From Anammoximicrobium sp032229885 (GTDB lineage Bacteria > Planctomycetota > Planctomycetia > Pirellulales > Pirellulaceae), in NCBI GenBank assembly GCA_032229885.1, contig JAVYAJ010000309.1:1-27494 (forward strand): 27,494 bases of DNA, written 5' to 3'. A program made the position numbers and the translations under genes. Shown piece by piece: positions 7,917 through 15,164 of the stretch; the stretch's first letter is position 1; each line of letters starts with the position of its first letter. The notes below the pieces were generated by a model, which worked only from the letters and a program-made list of their open reading frames with translations, had not been told where the DNA came from and did no database searches.

Positions 7917-9656
7917 ATGCGACACGCCCTGCTTGCTGTTGGCGCCCTTGTGTGGGTGGCCCTGTTGAGTGGTTGTGGCGGCGGCGATCCGCCATCGGCT
8001 CCCGCGGTCGATACTGCGCCCGTGGGCGGTCCTGGGCCGGCGGGGGCCGGCGAGGCGACGCCCGCCGCGCCGGGGCCGGAGGCCGCGACACCGGATTCGC
8101 CGTCCGCGCCGGATTCACCGTCTGCGTCGGGCGAGTCGCTTGCGCCGGTCGAGCCCGGCGGTCCCGGCCCGAACGCCGGACCGACGGACGCGGCCCCCGA
8201 GGTTCCGGGCGAAGGCCACCAGCCCGCGGATCAAACGATGAGCCATCCGCCGGGGCCGGGCGAAGCGCCAGCGGAGACGGCGGATGCTTCTGCGCCCCCG
8301 GCCGAGGCCATCACCGATCCAGCCATGACCCCCGACGCCGGTCCGACAGGCCCGTCCGTGGATGCGGCAGGAATGCCGATCGGCCCCGGGGCCGGCGACG
8401 GCGCAGAGGGCGCTGGCATGGCGGGCCAGCCGGCGGCTCGGCCGTTGACGCTGTTGGAGAAAGCGGCATTGGCCTTCCATCAAGGGCGCGATCGGGACGC
8501 GGTGCTGTTTCTGTATGCGCTGAGCGTCATCTCGGATGCCGACGCGGCCAAGAAAGTGCTCGACCAAATGGGTTGGATCGCGGACCTGAAGCGTCCGGCC
8601 ATGGCGATCCGCTGGGGAATTGCCGTCGATTATGTGCCGCTGCGCAACTACGGCGGCAGTGTGTTTCCGATCGGCGCAGCGCAAAACTTGCCCGGCCGCG
8701 GCCCCGGAGGCGCAGTGCCCGGCGGGTTGGGGGCCGGCGGGATGGCGGGCGGCGAGATGCCCGGCGGCGCCATGGGCGACGCGTCGGGCCCGGGCGGAGC
8801 GGGCGGCGCGCCGACAAACAAGGTCCTTCAGGAGCTGACCGGCGAGTTGGGATCGCGAGTCGTCGGGCAACTTCGCGAACGAATGACCCGCGGCGATTTC
8901 GGCCAGACCATGGCGTTGCTCAGTCAGGCGGGCGCGACGGCGCGTGGCGCGGCGGGCGCCGGATTCGCGGTCGACGCGGAACCCGCGGGCGGCGATCCGG
9001 CCCTGGCGCAAGGCATGCCGGATCCGGCCGCGGCGGGCGGTTTCGATGCGGGCGCGCCGCTCGGTGGCGGACGGCTTGCGGAAGCCGTTCCGCTGAGCCC
9101 GGGAATCGTATTCTTGGGCCTGGCCAATCCTAAGGAACTGCGCGCCAAGGCCCAGCAGGCCGGCGTCGACGTGGTCTGCGTCTTCAGCATCGCCCTGACC
9201 GCGATCCCCAAGCAGCAATTGCTGAAAAATGAGACCAAGATCCGCGTCCATGATCTCGTGCAGTCCAAGCCTTTGTACGAGTCGAAAGCCCTGAACAACA
9301 TCCAGGTGCAGATTGAACGGATCGAGCGGAAGAGCGAGCAGGATTCGGTCGATCGTGAACTCGATTCGCTGTTCGCGTTCATCGACGCGAACTGGCATCT
9401 GGGCCCGCTGCCCGCGGGGCTGAACGCGGACAACGTCTTGAATCGCCTGCGAGGCCTGTTGGGTCAATCGCCGGAAAACCCACTGCCCCTGCTCGCCGAA
9501 GCCCGCATGTATCAGACGCGCGGACTGCTGCAGGACAACCATTTTTTGGTCGTCTGTCAGAAACTGGTGGGCAACGAAGCTGGTGCGCAACTGGTCAACG
9601 GCACGGTTGAGGAGAAATTGGATCTCGTCACGAAATGGCTGCCCAGCGGCCCTTGA
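7917..9656 (+). CDS. Putative lipoprotein of unknown function, Pro/Ala/Gly-rich
   Basis: I do not recognise this family. ATG 7917 is preferred over GTG 7908 because AGGTG at 7906-7910 lies 6 nt before it. The 579-residue product begins with a lipoprotein signal, MRHALLAVGALVWVALLSGC, with lipidated Cys20. Residues 21-170 are low-complexity Pro/Ala/Gly/Asp-rich, probably a disordered periplasmic tether. A short helical segment (about 175-225) contains AALAFHQGRDRDAVLFLYAL, like a single TPR-type pair. After another Gly-rich linker, a folded C-terminal domain (about 390-575) includes VVCVFSIALT and a charged region (QVQIERIERKSEQDSVDREL). The composition fits a planctomycete-specific cell-envelope protein. 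No catalytic motif is evident. Confidence 0.75.
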   Translation: MRHALLAVGALVWVALLSGCGGGDPPSAPAVDTAPVGGPGPAGAGEATPAAPGPEAATPDSPSAPDSPSASGESLAPVEPGGPGPNAGPTDAAPEVPGEGHQPADQTMSHPPGPGEAPAETADASAPPAEAITDPAMTPDAGPTGPSVDAAGMPIGPGAGDGAEGAGMAGQPAARPLTLLEKAALAFHQGRDRDAVLFLYALSVISDADAAKKVLDQMGWIADLKRPAMAIRWGIAVDYVPLRNYGGSVFPIGAAQNLPGRGPGGAVPGGLGAGGMAGGEMPGGAMGDASGPGGAGGAPTNKVLQELTGELGSRVVGQLRERMTRGDFGQTMALLSQAGATARGAAGAGFAVDAEPAGGDPALAQGMPDPAAAGGFDAGAPLGGGRLAEAVPLSPGIVFLGLANPKELRAKAQQAGVDVVCVFSIALTAIPKQQLLKNETKIRVHDLVQSKPLYESKALNNIQVQIERIERKSEQDSVDRELDSLFAFIDANWHLGPLPAGLNADNVLNRLRGLLGQSPENPLPLLAEARMYQTRGLLQDNHFLVVCQKLVGNEAGAQLVNGTVEEKLDLVTKWLPSGP

Positions 9657-9770
9657 ATCGCACAACCAGCCAAGCCCGACTGAAGCGCACACCGCGGGGC
9701 GTTCGGCGACGACGGGCCAATCGGGGCGTTCGCCCGGGCGACGCGGGGCAAGGGCGCGCAGGCGGTCGCG

Positions 9771-9810
9771 GCGAGCGGTCTCGCGGCGAGCGGTCTCGCG
9801 GCGAGCGGTC
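9771..9810. repeat. 15-bp tandem repeat, 2.7 copies
   Basis: The unit GCGAGCGGTCTCGCG occurs at 9771-9785 and 9786-9800 and begins a third time at 9801-9810 without change. Each full unit contains the inverted repeat GCGAG-CGGT-CTCGC, so the array can form consecutive small hairpins. Confidence 0.85.
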
Positions 9811-9949
9811 GAGCATCCACGGCCGGCGACACGACGCGCGCCTGGTTCGAGCCTGTCCGGTTCCGGATGCGCGTTTGCCACCGGAAAACGCGCCGCTCGA
9901 GATCGGCTAAAAGGCTCGTCGGCAAGCAGATATTTCGAGCGGGGCACGC

Positions 9950-9955
9950 TATAAT
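9950..9955 (+). promoter_or_regulatory. Possible -10 element (TATAAT) upstream of response regulator
   Basis: A perfect TATAAT in GC-rich DNA, 117 nt before the regulator start. No recognisable -35 lies at 16-18 nt spacing, so this is suggestive only. Confidence 0.3.
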
Positions 9956-10072
9956 CCGGCAGGGATATCCCAGCCGTCATCGACCGAGGCGAGCCGGTTT
10001 TCGAACCCGTCTGTGCCATCAGACCCAGCGCCGCCCGTTGTCCCGCGTACCTGTTGTTCCGCGCACTAGCCC

Positions 10073-11446
10073 ATGAGAATTCTGGTCGCCGAAGACGAAA
10101 AGATCAAACGCATCACGCTGGCGGACGATCTGTCCGGGCAGGGGCATGACGTCGTGACCGCGGCCGATGGCCTGCAAGCGCTGGGGCTGCTCGATCGCGA
10201 GCTGTTCGACGTCGTCGTGACAGACATCAAGATGCCCAAACTGGACGGCTTGGAGCTGCTGAAACGCGCCAAGGAAAAGGATTCGGCGTCGGCCAGCGTC
10301 GATTTCATCTTGATGACCGCGTACGGCAGCATCCCGGTGGCCGTCGAAGCCATGAAGTTGGGCGCGACGGATTTCATCACCAAGCCGTTTCGCAACGAAG
10401 ACTTGTTTCCGATCATCCGGCGGATCGAACACCAGCGGCGCGAGGCCGGCGAGGATCCGGTTTCCGAGGTCCTGTCCGATCCGGACGCGGACGAGTTTGA
10501 CCGCGAGATCATCGGCCGTTCAGAGGCCATGCAGCGTGTCAAGCGGATGATTCGCATCAGCGCTCGAACGGATGCCAACGTGCTGTTGGTGGGCGAGACC
10601 GGCGCGGGCAAGGATCTGTTGTCGGCCGTGATTCATCGCCACTCGCACCGCAGCCGCGGCCCGTTCGTCAAAGTCGGCTGCACGTTGTTTCCGGCGACGC
10701 TGATCGAAAGCGAGCTGTACGGGCACGAGGAAGGCTCGTTCACCGGCGCCGACCAGGGCCGCCAAGGGCGTTTCGAGCTGGCCGAGGGCGGCACGATCTA
10801 CCTGGACGACGTCGATGACATCCCGCTCGAGCAGCAGGCCAAGCTGTTGCGGGCCATCGAAGAGAAGGTCTTCGAGCGCGTGGGCGGCAACAAACCGCGC
10901 AAGGCGGACGTGCGCATCATCGCCTCGACCAAGCTGAACTTGCTGGACAAAGTGTCCGACGGCACGTTCCGCCAGGATCTGTATTATCGCCTGGACGTGT
11001 TGCGGATTCTGGTTCCGCCGCTGCGCGAACGGCGCGAAGACATTCCCGCGTTGACCGAACATCTGCTGCGCCGCCTGGCTGGCAACAGCGGCTATGACTT
11101 GGAGCCGCAAGCGCTCGACGTGCTGGGCAGGCATCCCTGGCCGGGCAACGTCCGCGAACTGTATCATACGCTCGAACGGTCGTTGTTGATCGGTGGCGGC
11201 CAGATCACCGCGGATCTATTACAGGCCCAGATCGGCGGTCTGCCGTCGGAACGCGAACCCAGCCGGCCGAACGACGCGGGCGGCTCGGGCCAGGGCGGCT
11301 TCAAAGCAGCCATGGATTTCGCGGAAAAGCAACTGTTGCTCAACGCCCTGGAAGCGCGGGGCGGCAACAAGACGTCCGCGGCCCAGTCGCTCGGCATGAA
11401 GCCCTCGACCTTCCGCGACAAGCTGGCCAAGCACGGCATCCGTTGA
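10073..11446 (+). CDS. NtrC-family sigma54-dependent response regulator
   Basis: A 457-residue cytoplasmic regulator with the three standard parts. The receiver domain (1-120) has the acidic pocket Glu7/Asp8, phospho-acceptor Asp51 (VVVTDIKMP), Thr82 and Lys104. The AAA+ sigma54 activator domain (about 143-375) has Walker A GETGAGKD (174-181), GSFTGA (221-226, a variant of GAFTGA that contacts sigma54), and FRQDLYYRL (299-307) with the arginine fingers. The C-terminal Fis-type helix-turn-helix (about 415-455) includes NKTSAAQSLGMKPSTFRDKL. Unusual points: Walker B reads IYLDD (Asp instead of the catalytic Glu), and the sensor I position reads ASTK rather than the usual Asn or His. No histidine kinase is adjacent. 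There is no good ribosome site, so the start is moderately certain. Confidence 0.93.
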   Translation: MRILVAEDEKIKRITLADDLSGQGHDVVTAADGLQALGLLDRELFDVVVTDIKMPKLDGLELLKRAKEKDSASASVDFILMTAYGSIPVAVEAMKLGATDFITKPFRNEDLFPIIRRIEHQRREAGEDPVSEVLSDPDADEFDREIIGRSEAMQRVKRMIRISARTDANVLLVGETGAGKDLLSAVIHRHSHRSRGPFVKVGCTLFPATLIESELYGHEEGSFTGADQGRQGRFELAEGGTIYLDDVDDIPLEQQAKLLRAIEEKVFERVGGNKPRKADVRIIASTKLNLLDKVSDGTFRQDLYYRLDVLRILVPPLRERREDIPALTEHLLRRLAGNSGYDLEPQALDVLGRHPWPGNVRELYHTLERSLLIGGGQITADLLQAQIGGLPSEREPSRPNDAGGSGQGGFKAAMDFAEKQLLLNALEARGGNKTSAAQSLGMKPSTFRDKLAKHGIR

Positions 11447-11491
11447 CGCACCGCGCGGCGGCGTCTGGGACGATACAACCCGGCGCCGGAT

Positions 11492-11531
11492 CGCTTGGCA
11501 CGATACCGCTTGGCACGATACCGCGTGGCAC
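11492..11531. repeat. 15-bp tandem repeat, 2 exact copies and a partial third
   Basis: The unit CGCTTGGCACGATAC is exact at 11492-11506 and 11507-11521; a diverged third copy starts at 11522 (CGCGTGGCAC). It has the same period as the array at 9771-9810 upstream of the same regulator gene, but an unrelated sequence. Confidence 0.85.
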
Positions 11532-11680
11532 GGGCGGCCCAGGGCTGCGACCTGACAACGGCGGTCGCCGACAACGCGTCCGTCTGGAACCCGGGGGCAA
11601 GGCCGCGCTCGCCCGCGTTGGCGTGGCGCGCGGGGGGCCGCGACGATGGATTGCGCCGGACGGGAACATGCCGCGTCAAG

Positions 11681-11710
11681 TCTACAAAAAGCCGCCCGCG
11701 TTCCTATAAT
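11681..11710 (+). promoter_or_regulatory. Likely sigma70-type promoter of nadA
   Basis: TCTACA (11681-11686, four of six matches to TTGACA), an 18-nt spacer and a perfect TATAAT (11705-11710), ending 43 nt before the nadA start codon. Confidence 0.5.
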
Positions 11711-11753
11711 CTCTCGACCAACCGTTACCCGCCTTTAGACGAGATTGCAAGCT

Positions 11754-12890
11754 ATGACCACGTGCACCGAGACGCGCCGCTTGGATTTGGCGCCATACAA
11801 GTCGATGGACAACGATGAACTGGCGCGCCGGATCAGCGCGGTGCGGGCCGAATTAGGATCCCGGCTGTTGATTCTGGGCCACCATTATCAGCAGGACGAG
11901 GTGATTGCGCACGCCGATCTGCGGGGCGACAGTTACCAGCTCAGCAAGACCGCGGCGGACAGCGAAGAGTGCCGCACGATCGTGTTCTGCGGCGTGCATT
12001 TCATGGCCGAGACGGCGTGCGTGCTGGCCAACCGTCCCGAACGGCTGGCTGCGCGCCAGGGCGAGCGAGTCAAGGTAATCCTGCCGGACATGGCCGCGGG
12101 CTGTTCAATGGCCGACATGGCGGCGATCGAACAGGTCGAGGCGGCGTGGGAAGATCTGGGCGAGATCATCGACACGTCCGACATGACGCCCGTCACGTAC
12201 ATCAACTCGGCGGCGACGCTCAAGGCATTCTGCGGACGGCATGGGGGGATCGTCTGTACGTCGACCAATGCCAAAGCCGTGCTCGAATGGGCCTTTGAAC
12301 GGACCAGCCGCGTCCTGTTCTTCCCCGACCAGCATCTGGGCTGCAATACGGCGCGACGTTTGGGAATCTCGCTCGAACAGATGCCGATCTGGAATCCGTA
12401 CGAACCGGAACTCGGCGGCAACAGCGAAGAGACGATTCTGAACAGCCGCGTGCTGTTGTGGGCGGGGCATTGCAGCGTACACAAGATGTTCCGGCCCGAG
12501 CACGTCCATCATTTTCGTCAGCAAGTGCCGGGCATTCGCGTGTTGGTCCATCCCGAGTGCACCTATCAGGTGGTCGATCTGGCTGACGATTACGGCTCGA
12601 CTGCCAAGATCGTCAAGTCGATCGAACAGGCGCCGCCGGGCAGCAAGTGGGCGATCGGCACCGAGGTGCATCTGGTCAACCGCCTGAAGAACGCGCATCC
12701 CGAGCAAGAGATTCATTTCCTCTCGCCGGTCGTCTGCATGTGCGCGACGATGTACCGGATCGATCTGCCCCACCTGTGCTGGAGCTTGGAAAACCTGGCG
12801 GCCGGACACCATGTCAACGTGATCGAGGTGGACGAGGAGACCAGTCGCTGGGGACGCATCGCGTTGGAGCGGATGCTGAGCGTGACTTGA
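11754..12890 (+). CDS. nadA: Quinolinate synthase
   Basis: A 378-residue enzyme that condenses iminoaspartate with dihydroxyacetone phosphate to quinolinate in de novo NAD synthesis. It carries one [4Fe-4S] cluster. Signatures: LGHHYQQDEV (41-50), GDSYQLSK (58-65), AAGCSMADM (114-122) with Cys117, TSTNA (169-173), PDQHLG (191-196), AGHCSVH (237-243) with Cys240, HPEC (266-269), and a terminal Cys (most likely Cys330 in CMCATMY). The three expected cluster cysteines are present. ATG 11754 is preferred to an in-frame TTG at 11745, although the ribosome site is weak. No nadB or nadC lies nearby, so this appears to be a single-gene unit with its own promoter. Confidence 0.96.
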   Translation: MTTCTETRRLDLAPYKSMDNDELARRISAVRAELGSRLLILGHHYQQDEVIAHADLRGDSYQLSKTAADSEECRTIVFCGVHFMAETACVLANRPERLAARQGERVKVILPDMAAGCSMADMAAIEQVEAAWEDLGEIIDTSDMTPVTYINSAATLKAFCGRHGGIVCTSTNAKAVLEWAFERTSRVLFFPDQHLGCNTARRLGISLEQMPIWNPYEPELGGNSEETILNSRVLLWAGHCSVHKMFRPEHVHHFRQQVPGIRVLVHPECTYQVVDLADDYGSTAKIVKSIEQAPPGSKWAIGTEVHLVNRLKNAHPEQEIHFLSPVVCMCATMYRIDLPHLCWSLENLAAGHHVNVIEVDEETSRWGRIALERMLSVT

Positions 12891-12892
12891 AT

Positions 12893-12920
12893 CCGCGGCG
12901 CGGCGTCGCGTCGGCCGCGG
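12893..12920. terminator. GC-rich hairpin between convergent genes
   Basis: CCGCGGC (12893-12899) pairs with GCCGCGG (12914-12920) around a 14-nt loop. It fills the 30-bp gap between the nadA stop and the stop of the opposing gene. A bidirectional terminator role is plausible from position, but there is no T-tract on either side. Confidence 0.4.
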
Positions 12921-14498
12921 TCATTCGGAATTCGCGTCGTCGACCTTCCGCCGCCAAAAATCGCGGGCTGCGCGGTGATGGTCGAGCACCGCGTTTCGCT
13001 GTTCGCCCGGCGGCAAATCGATTCGCCGCGCCCGTTCGTACACCCAGTCGAAGAAGAACTGAGCTGCGCGGCGACTGATCCGCGGCTGCCCGTCGATTTC
13101 GACGTACCAGGGTCCGGTCGACGCAAAGCGGTAGGTCTTGGGATGACTGGTCACGGCGCGCACGAGCATCCAGCCGCTGTGATCGAAGGCAACTTGGGGT
13201 AGCCGGCCGCCGGCGGCGGCCCAGTCTTGCAGCCGGACCTCGTGGGCCACGGCTCCGTCTTTGACGATCTCGAGGTAATCCACGGGTTCGCGGATCGAAA
13301 GGTTCAACGTCGCCTGGCAGGACACCGTTTGGCCCGCCGCCGCGAGGAACACGTGTCCGGGCAGTTGGCCATTCACTCGCGGATCGCGAATCAGCGGCCC
13401 GTTGGTGACCACGACCTGGCCCGCCCGCAGATTCCGCCACCACGCGTCGTAATCCAACTGGGGGCCGCAGTGGACGTAGACGCGGTTGTATCCCACGGGA
13501 TTGGGAACCGCTCCGGACCCGCTGCCTGCCGAAGGCGGGATTCGCCAGCCGCAATCCAGCAACCGGTAGTAGATGGCCTGGGACCACCGACCGTTCCCGT
13601 GCGGCGCAGGATACTCGATTCGCTCGCGCGGCTTGCCGTCGGACTCACTGTCCCACATCTGATCGCGCTGCATGTGATCGTTGCACAGCCCGATCGAATC
13701 GACGTGCCCGCTGGCGACCCAGACCGGCAGATCCCAGTCGAACGGGCGCGCCGCAGCGACGTGCGCAGCGGCGGTTTGGCGGGCCTGTGCTAGGTACTCG
13801 CTGGAACTGGGACTCTCGCGATCGGCGCCCACAAGGGGCAATGGACCTGGCAGGTTGAAGTACAGCAGCGCCCCGCCCGCGCGTTCGTCTTCGCCGGCCA
13901 TCACCTGGTAAAACCGGTCGCTGTCGATGCGGGCAACCAATCTAGGTGGCGCAGCGTTCGACGTCCAGGCGTTTTCCACGTTGGTCCAGGTAATGACGGG
14001 CACGACGTGCAAATCTTCGGCGCGCATCAGCAGTTCGATCTCGGACAGCGCCCGGTGGACGTGCAGATCCCCAGACCACCAGCCCTCGTGCTTCATGTCG
14101 ACAAAACGTTCCATCGTCACTTCGCGGCTGTCCGCATCGCCGCGGCGGATCTCGAAATGGCCGGTTCGGACCCGGTACTCGGGCCCTCGCTCCATCTCGA
14201 ACGTGTAACGTCCGGGGCGCAGTTCGAGCACGGCTTTGCCTGGAACGACAAAATGATCGTGCCAGAACGGCAGCTTGGCTGCCTTGACTGGCTTGCCCAG
14301 CGCGTCCTTCAGGTGCATCCGCACGGCGATTGGCTGTTTATCCTCCGCGTCGATCACGCGCAGCTCGAACTCGCCCCCGCCGGCGGCAGGCCACGCCGTC
14401 CGTTCTGTTCTCGGCGAGCCAGCGAACAACATCGCCAGCACGGCCACCCTCGCGATCCGCCGCTGTGCCGATCTCCATCGATTCGCTCCGCCCCGCAT
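12921..14498 (-). CDS. Secreted CehA/McbA-type metallohydrolase (PHP superfamily)
   Basis: A 525-residue protein. ATG 14498 is chosen because GAAGGA (14503-14508) lies 4 nt upstream; ATG 14516, six residues further out, is the alternative. The N-terminus is Arg-rich, then a hydrophobic run VAVLAMLFAG, consistent with export. Residues 43-135 form a beta-rich front domain (carboxypeptidase-regulatory-like). GWWSGDLHVHR (139-149) is the metal-binding D-x-H-x-H motif of the PHP fold. WVASGHVDSIG is probably another metal-binding segment, and GQVVVTNGPL with NGQLPG near the C-terminus matches the CehA/McbA family. Characterised relatives hydrolyse carbaryl-type carbamates, but homologues are common in planctomycetes and their natural substrate is unknown. 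It is divergent from the Rrf2 regulator gene. Confidence 0.85.
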   Translation of the reverse strand: MRGGANRWRSAQRRIARVAVLAMLFAGSPRTERTAWPAAGGGEFELRVIDAEDKQPIAVRMHLKDALGKPVKAAKLPFWHDHFVVPGKAVLELRPGRYTFEMERGPEYRVRTGHFEIRRGDADSREVTMERFVDMKHEGWWSGDLHVHRALSEIELLMRAEDLHVVPVITWTNVENAWTSNAAPPRLVARIDSDRFYQVMAGEDERAGGALLYFNLPGPLPLVGADRESPSSSEYLAQARQTAAAHVAAARPFDWDLPVWVASGHVDSIGLCNDHMQRDQMWDSESDGKPRERIEYPAPHGNGRWSQAIYYRLLDCGWRIPPSAGSGSGAVPNPVGYNRVYVHCGPQLDYDAWWRNLRAGQVVVTNGPLIRDPRVNGQLPGHVFLAAAGQTVSCQATLNLSIREPVDYLEIVKDGAVAHEVRLQDWAAAGGRLPQVAFDHSGWMLVRAVTSHPKTYRFASTGPWYVEIDGQPRISRRAAQFFFDWVYERARRIDLPPGEQRNAVLDHHRAARDFWRRKVDDANSE

Positions 14499-14618
14499 GT
14501 CGTCCTTCGAGTTCATGCCTTCTATACCGTCCGTTCTGTTTGTTTTGTCGCTGTCTTTGCGTTCGTCAGTGTCGCTCAATTCACCCCTCGGCCTCTTCAA
14601 CGCTACCCTCTTGCCCCG

Positions 14619-14677
14619 CAAAAATCGAAAAAAAATCTCATTTATTTCGTTGACAGATTGCCGCCATCCGATATATT
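14619..14677 (+). promoter_or_regulatory. Strong sigma70-type promoter with A/T-rich upstream element
   Basis: Perfect TTGACA at 14650-14655, a 16-nt spacer and TATATT at 14672-14677. An unusually A/T-rich stretch (about 14619-14649, including eight consecutive A) resembles an UP element. This is the best promoter in the window. Its expected start point near 14684 leaves a leader of only about 20 nt before the regulator's ribosome site and start, and would drive rrf2-narC and probably the nar genes. Autoregulation by the Rrf2 protein is likely from family behaviour. Confidence 0.75.
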
Positions 14678-14693
14678 CTTGGCATTCTTCAGC

Positions 14694-14699
14694 AGGAGG
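14694..14699 (+). promoter_or_regulatory. AGGAGG ribosome binding site that points to an ATC start
   Basis: A perfect Shine-Dalgarno hexamer. Six nucleotides downstream, in the frame of the Rrf2 protein, lies ATC (14706-14708). No ATG, GTG or TTG exists at usable spacing in that frame. Confidence 0.75.
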
Positions 14700-14705
14700 T
14701 CAACA

Positions 14706-15146
14706 ATCGTTCTTTCCACCACGGCACAGCACGCGGTTCGAGCGCTGGTACACTTGGCCACCTTGCCCGAAGGAGACTTTGTCTTGGGCCGTGAACTGGC
14801 GGAGATGGCGGGAATTCCGGCGAATTTCCTTGCCAAGATCATGCTCACGTTGCGGCACGCCGGGATCGTCGATGCCACGCGCGGCCTGGGTGGAGGGTAT
14901 CGCATGTTGAAGAATCCCAGCCGGGTGACATTGATGGAGGTTGCGGAGCTGTTCGATGGGATCAACGCCCGGCCGGGCTGCTTCATGGGTGGCAGGCACG
15001 CTTGCGGCGTTCAGGGTTCCTGTTCGGCCCATTCGCGTTGGAGCGCTGTCTGCGAGGCGTATCTGCGATTTATGACCGAGACGACGATCGCCGACGTTGG
15101 CGCGGGCGGCGAGGCAGAGCACCCTCGGCTGCATCATCTTACTTAA
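14706..15146 (+). CDS. Rrf2-family Fe-S transcriptional regulator, apparent ATC start
   Basis: A 146-residue cytoplasmic regulator. From ATC the product begins (M)VLSTTAQHAVRALVHLA, matching the usual Rrf2 N-terminus. The winged helix follows, with LAEMAGIPANFLAKIMLTLRH as the recognition part and GLGGGYRM as the wing. The C-terminal sensor has Cys-x7-Cys-x5-Cys (CFMGGRHAC then GVQGSC, followed by SAH), the three-cysteine ligand set of Fe-S Rrf2 proteins. The spacing is closer to NsrR (NO sensor) than to IscR (x5, x5). It lies 18 bp before narC, so the two are probably cotranscribed and the regulator probably controls the nar genes in response to NO, oxygen or cluster status. An in-frame TTG at 14679 lacks a ribosome site and sits right beside the -10 element, so it was rejected. 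Confidence 0.85.
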   Translation: MVLSTTAQHAVRALVHLATLPEGDFVLGRELAEMAGIPANFLAKIMLTLRHAGIVDATRGLGGGYRMLKNPSRVTLMEVAELFDGINARPGCFMGGRHACGVQGSCSAHSRWSAVCEAYLRFMTETTIADVGAGGEAEHPRLHHLT

Positions 15147-15164
15147 TAGGAGGCACAATCCACA

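Larger units (their letters stand above)
9657..10072. other. Intergenic region with tandem hairpin repeat
   Basis: No gene is seen in these 416 bp. The region holds a 15-bp tandem repeat (9771-9810) and a TATAAT at 9950-9955 that could be the -10 element for the downstream regulator. No matching -35 is evident. Confidence 0.5.
11447..11753. other. Intergenic region: tandem repeat plus nadA promoter
   Basis: A 307-bp spacer without a gene. Its left part carries a 15-bp tandem repeat (11492-11531) and its right part the likely nadA promoter (11681-11710). Confidence 0.55.

Noticed and set aside
8115..10019. Long minus-strand open frame (about 630 codons) opposite the lipoprotein gene
   Set aside because: Its product is Arg/Ala-rich without domains; it is a GC-driven shadow of the plus-strand lipoprotein gene, which has a lipobox and ribosome site.
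11496..11515. Sigma54-type -24/-12 promoter in the repeat (TTGGCACGATACCGCTT)
   Set aside because: The GG-to-GC distance is one base short of the required spacing and the TTGC half is not matched; the resemblance comes from the tandem repeat.
9771..11531. CRISPR-like arrays
   Set aside because: The repeats are directly tandem with no spacers, only 15 bp long, and no cas gene is present.
14679..14681. TTG as the start of the Rrf2 regulator
   Set aside because: It lies 2 bp after the -10 element, before the expected transcription start, has no ribosome site, and would add residues absent from the family.
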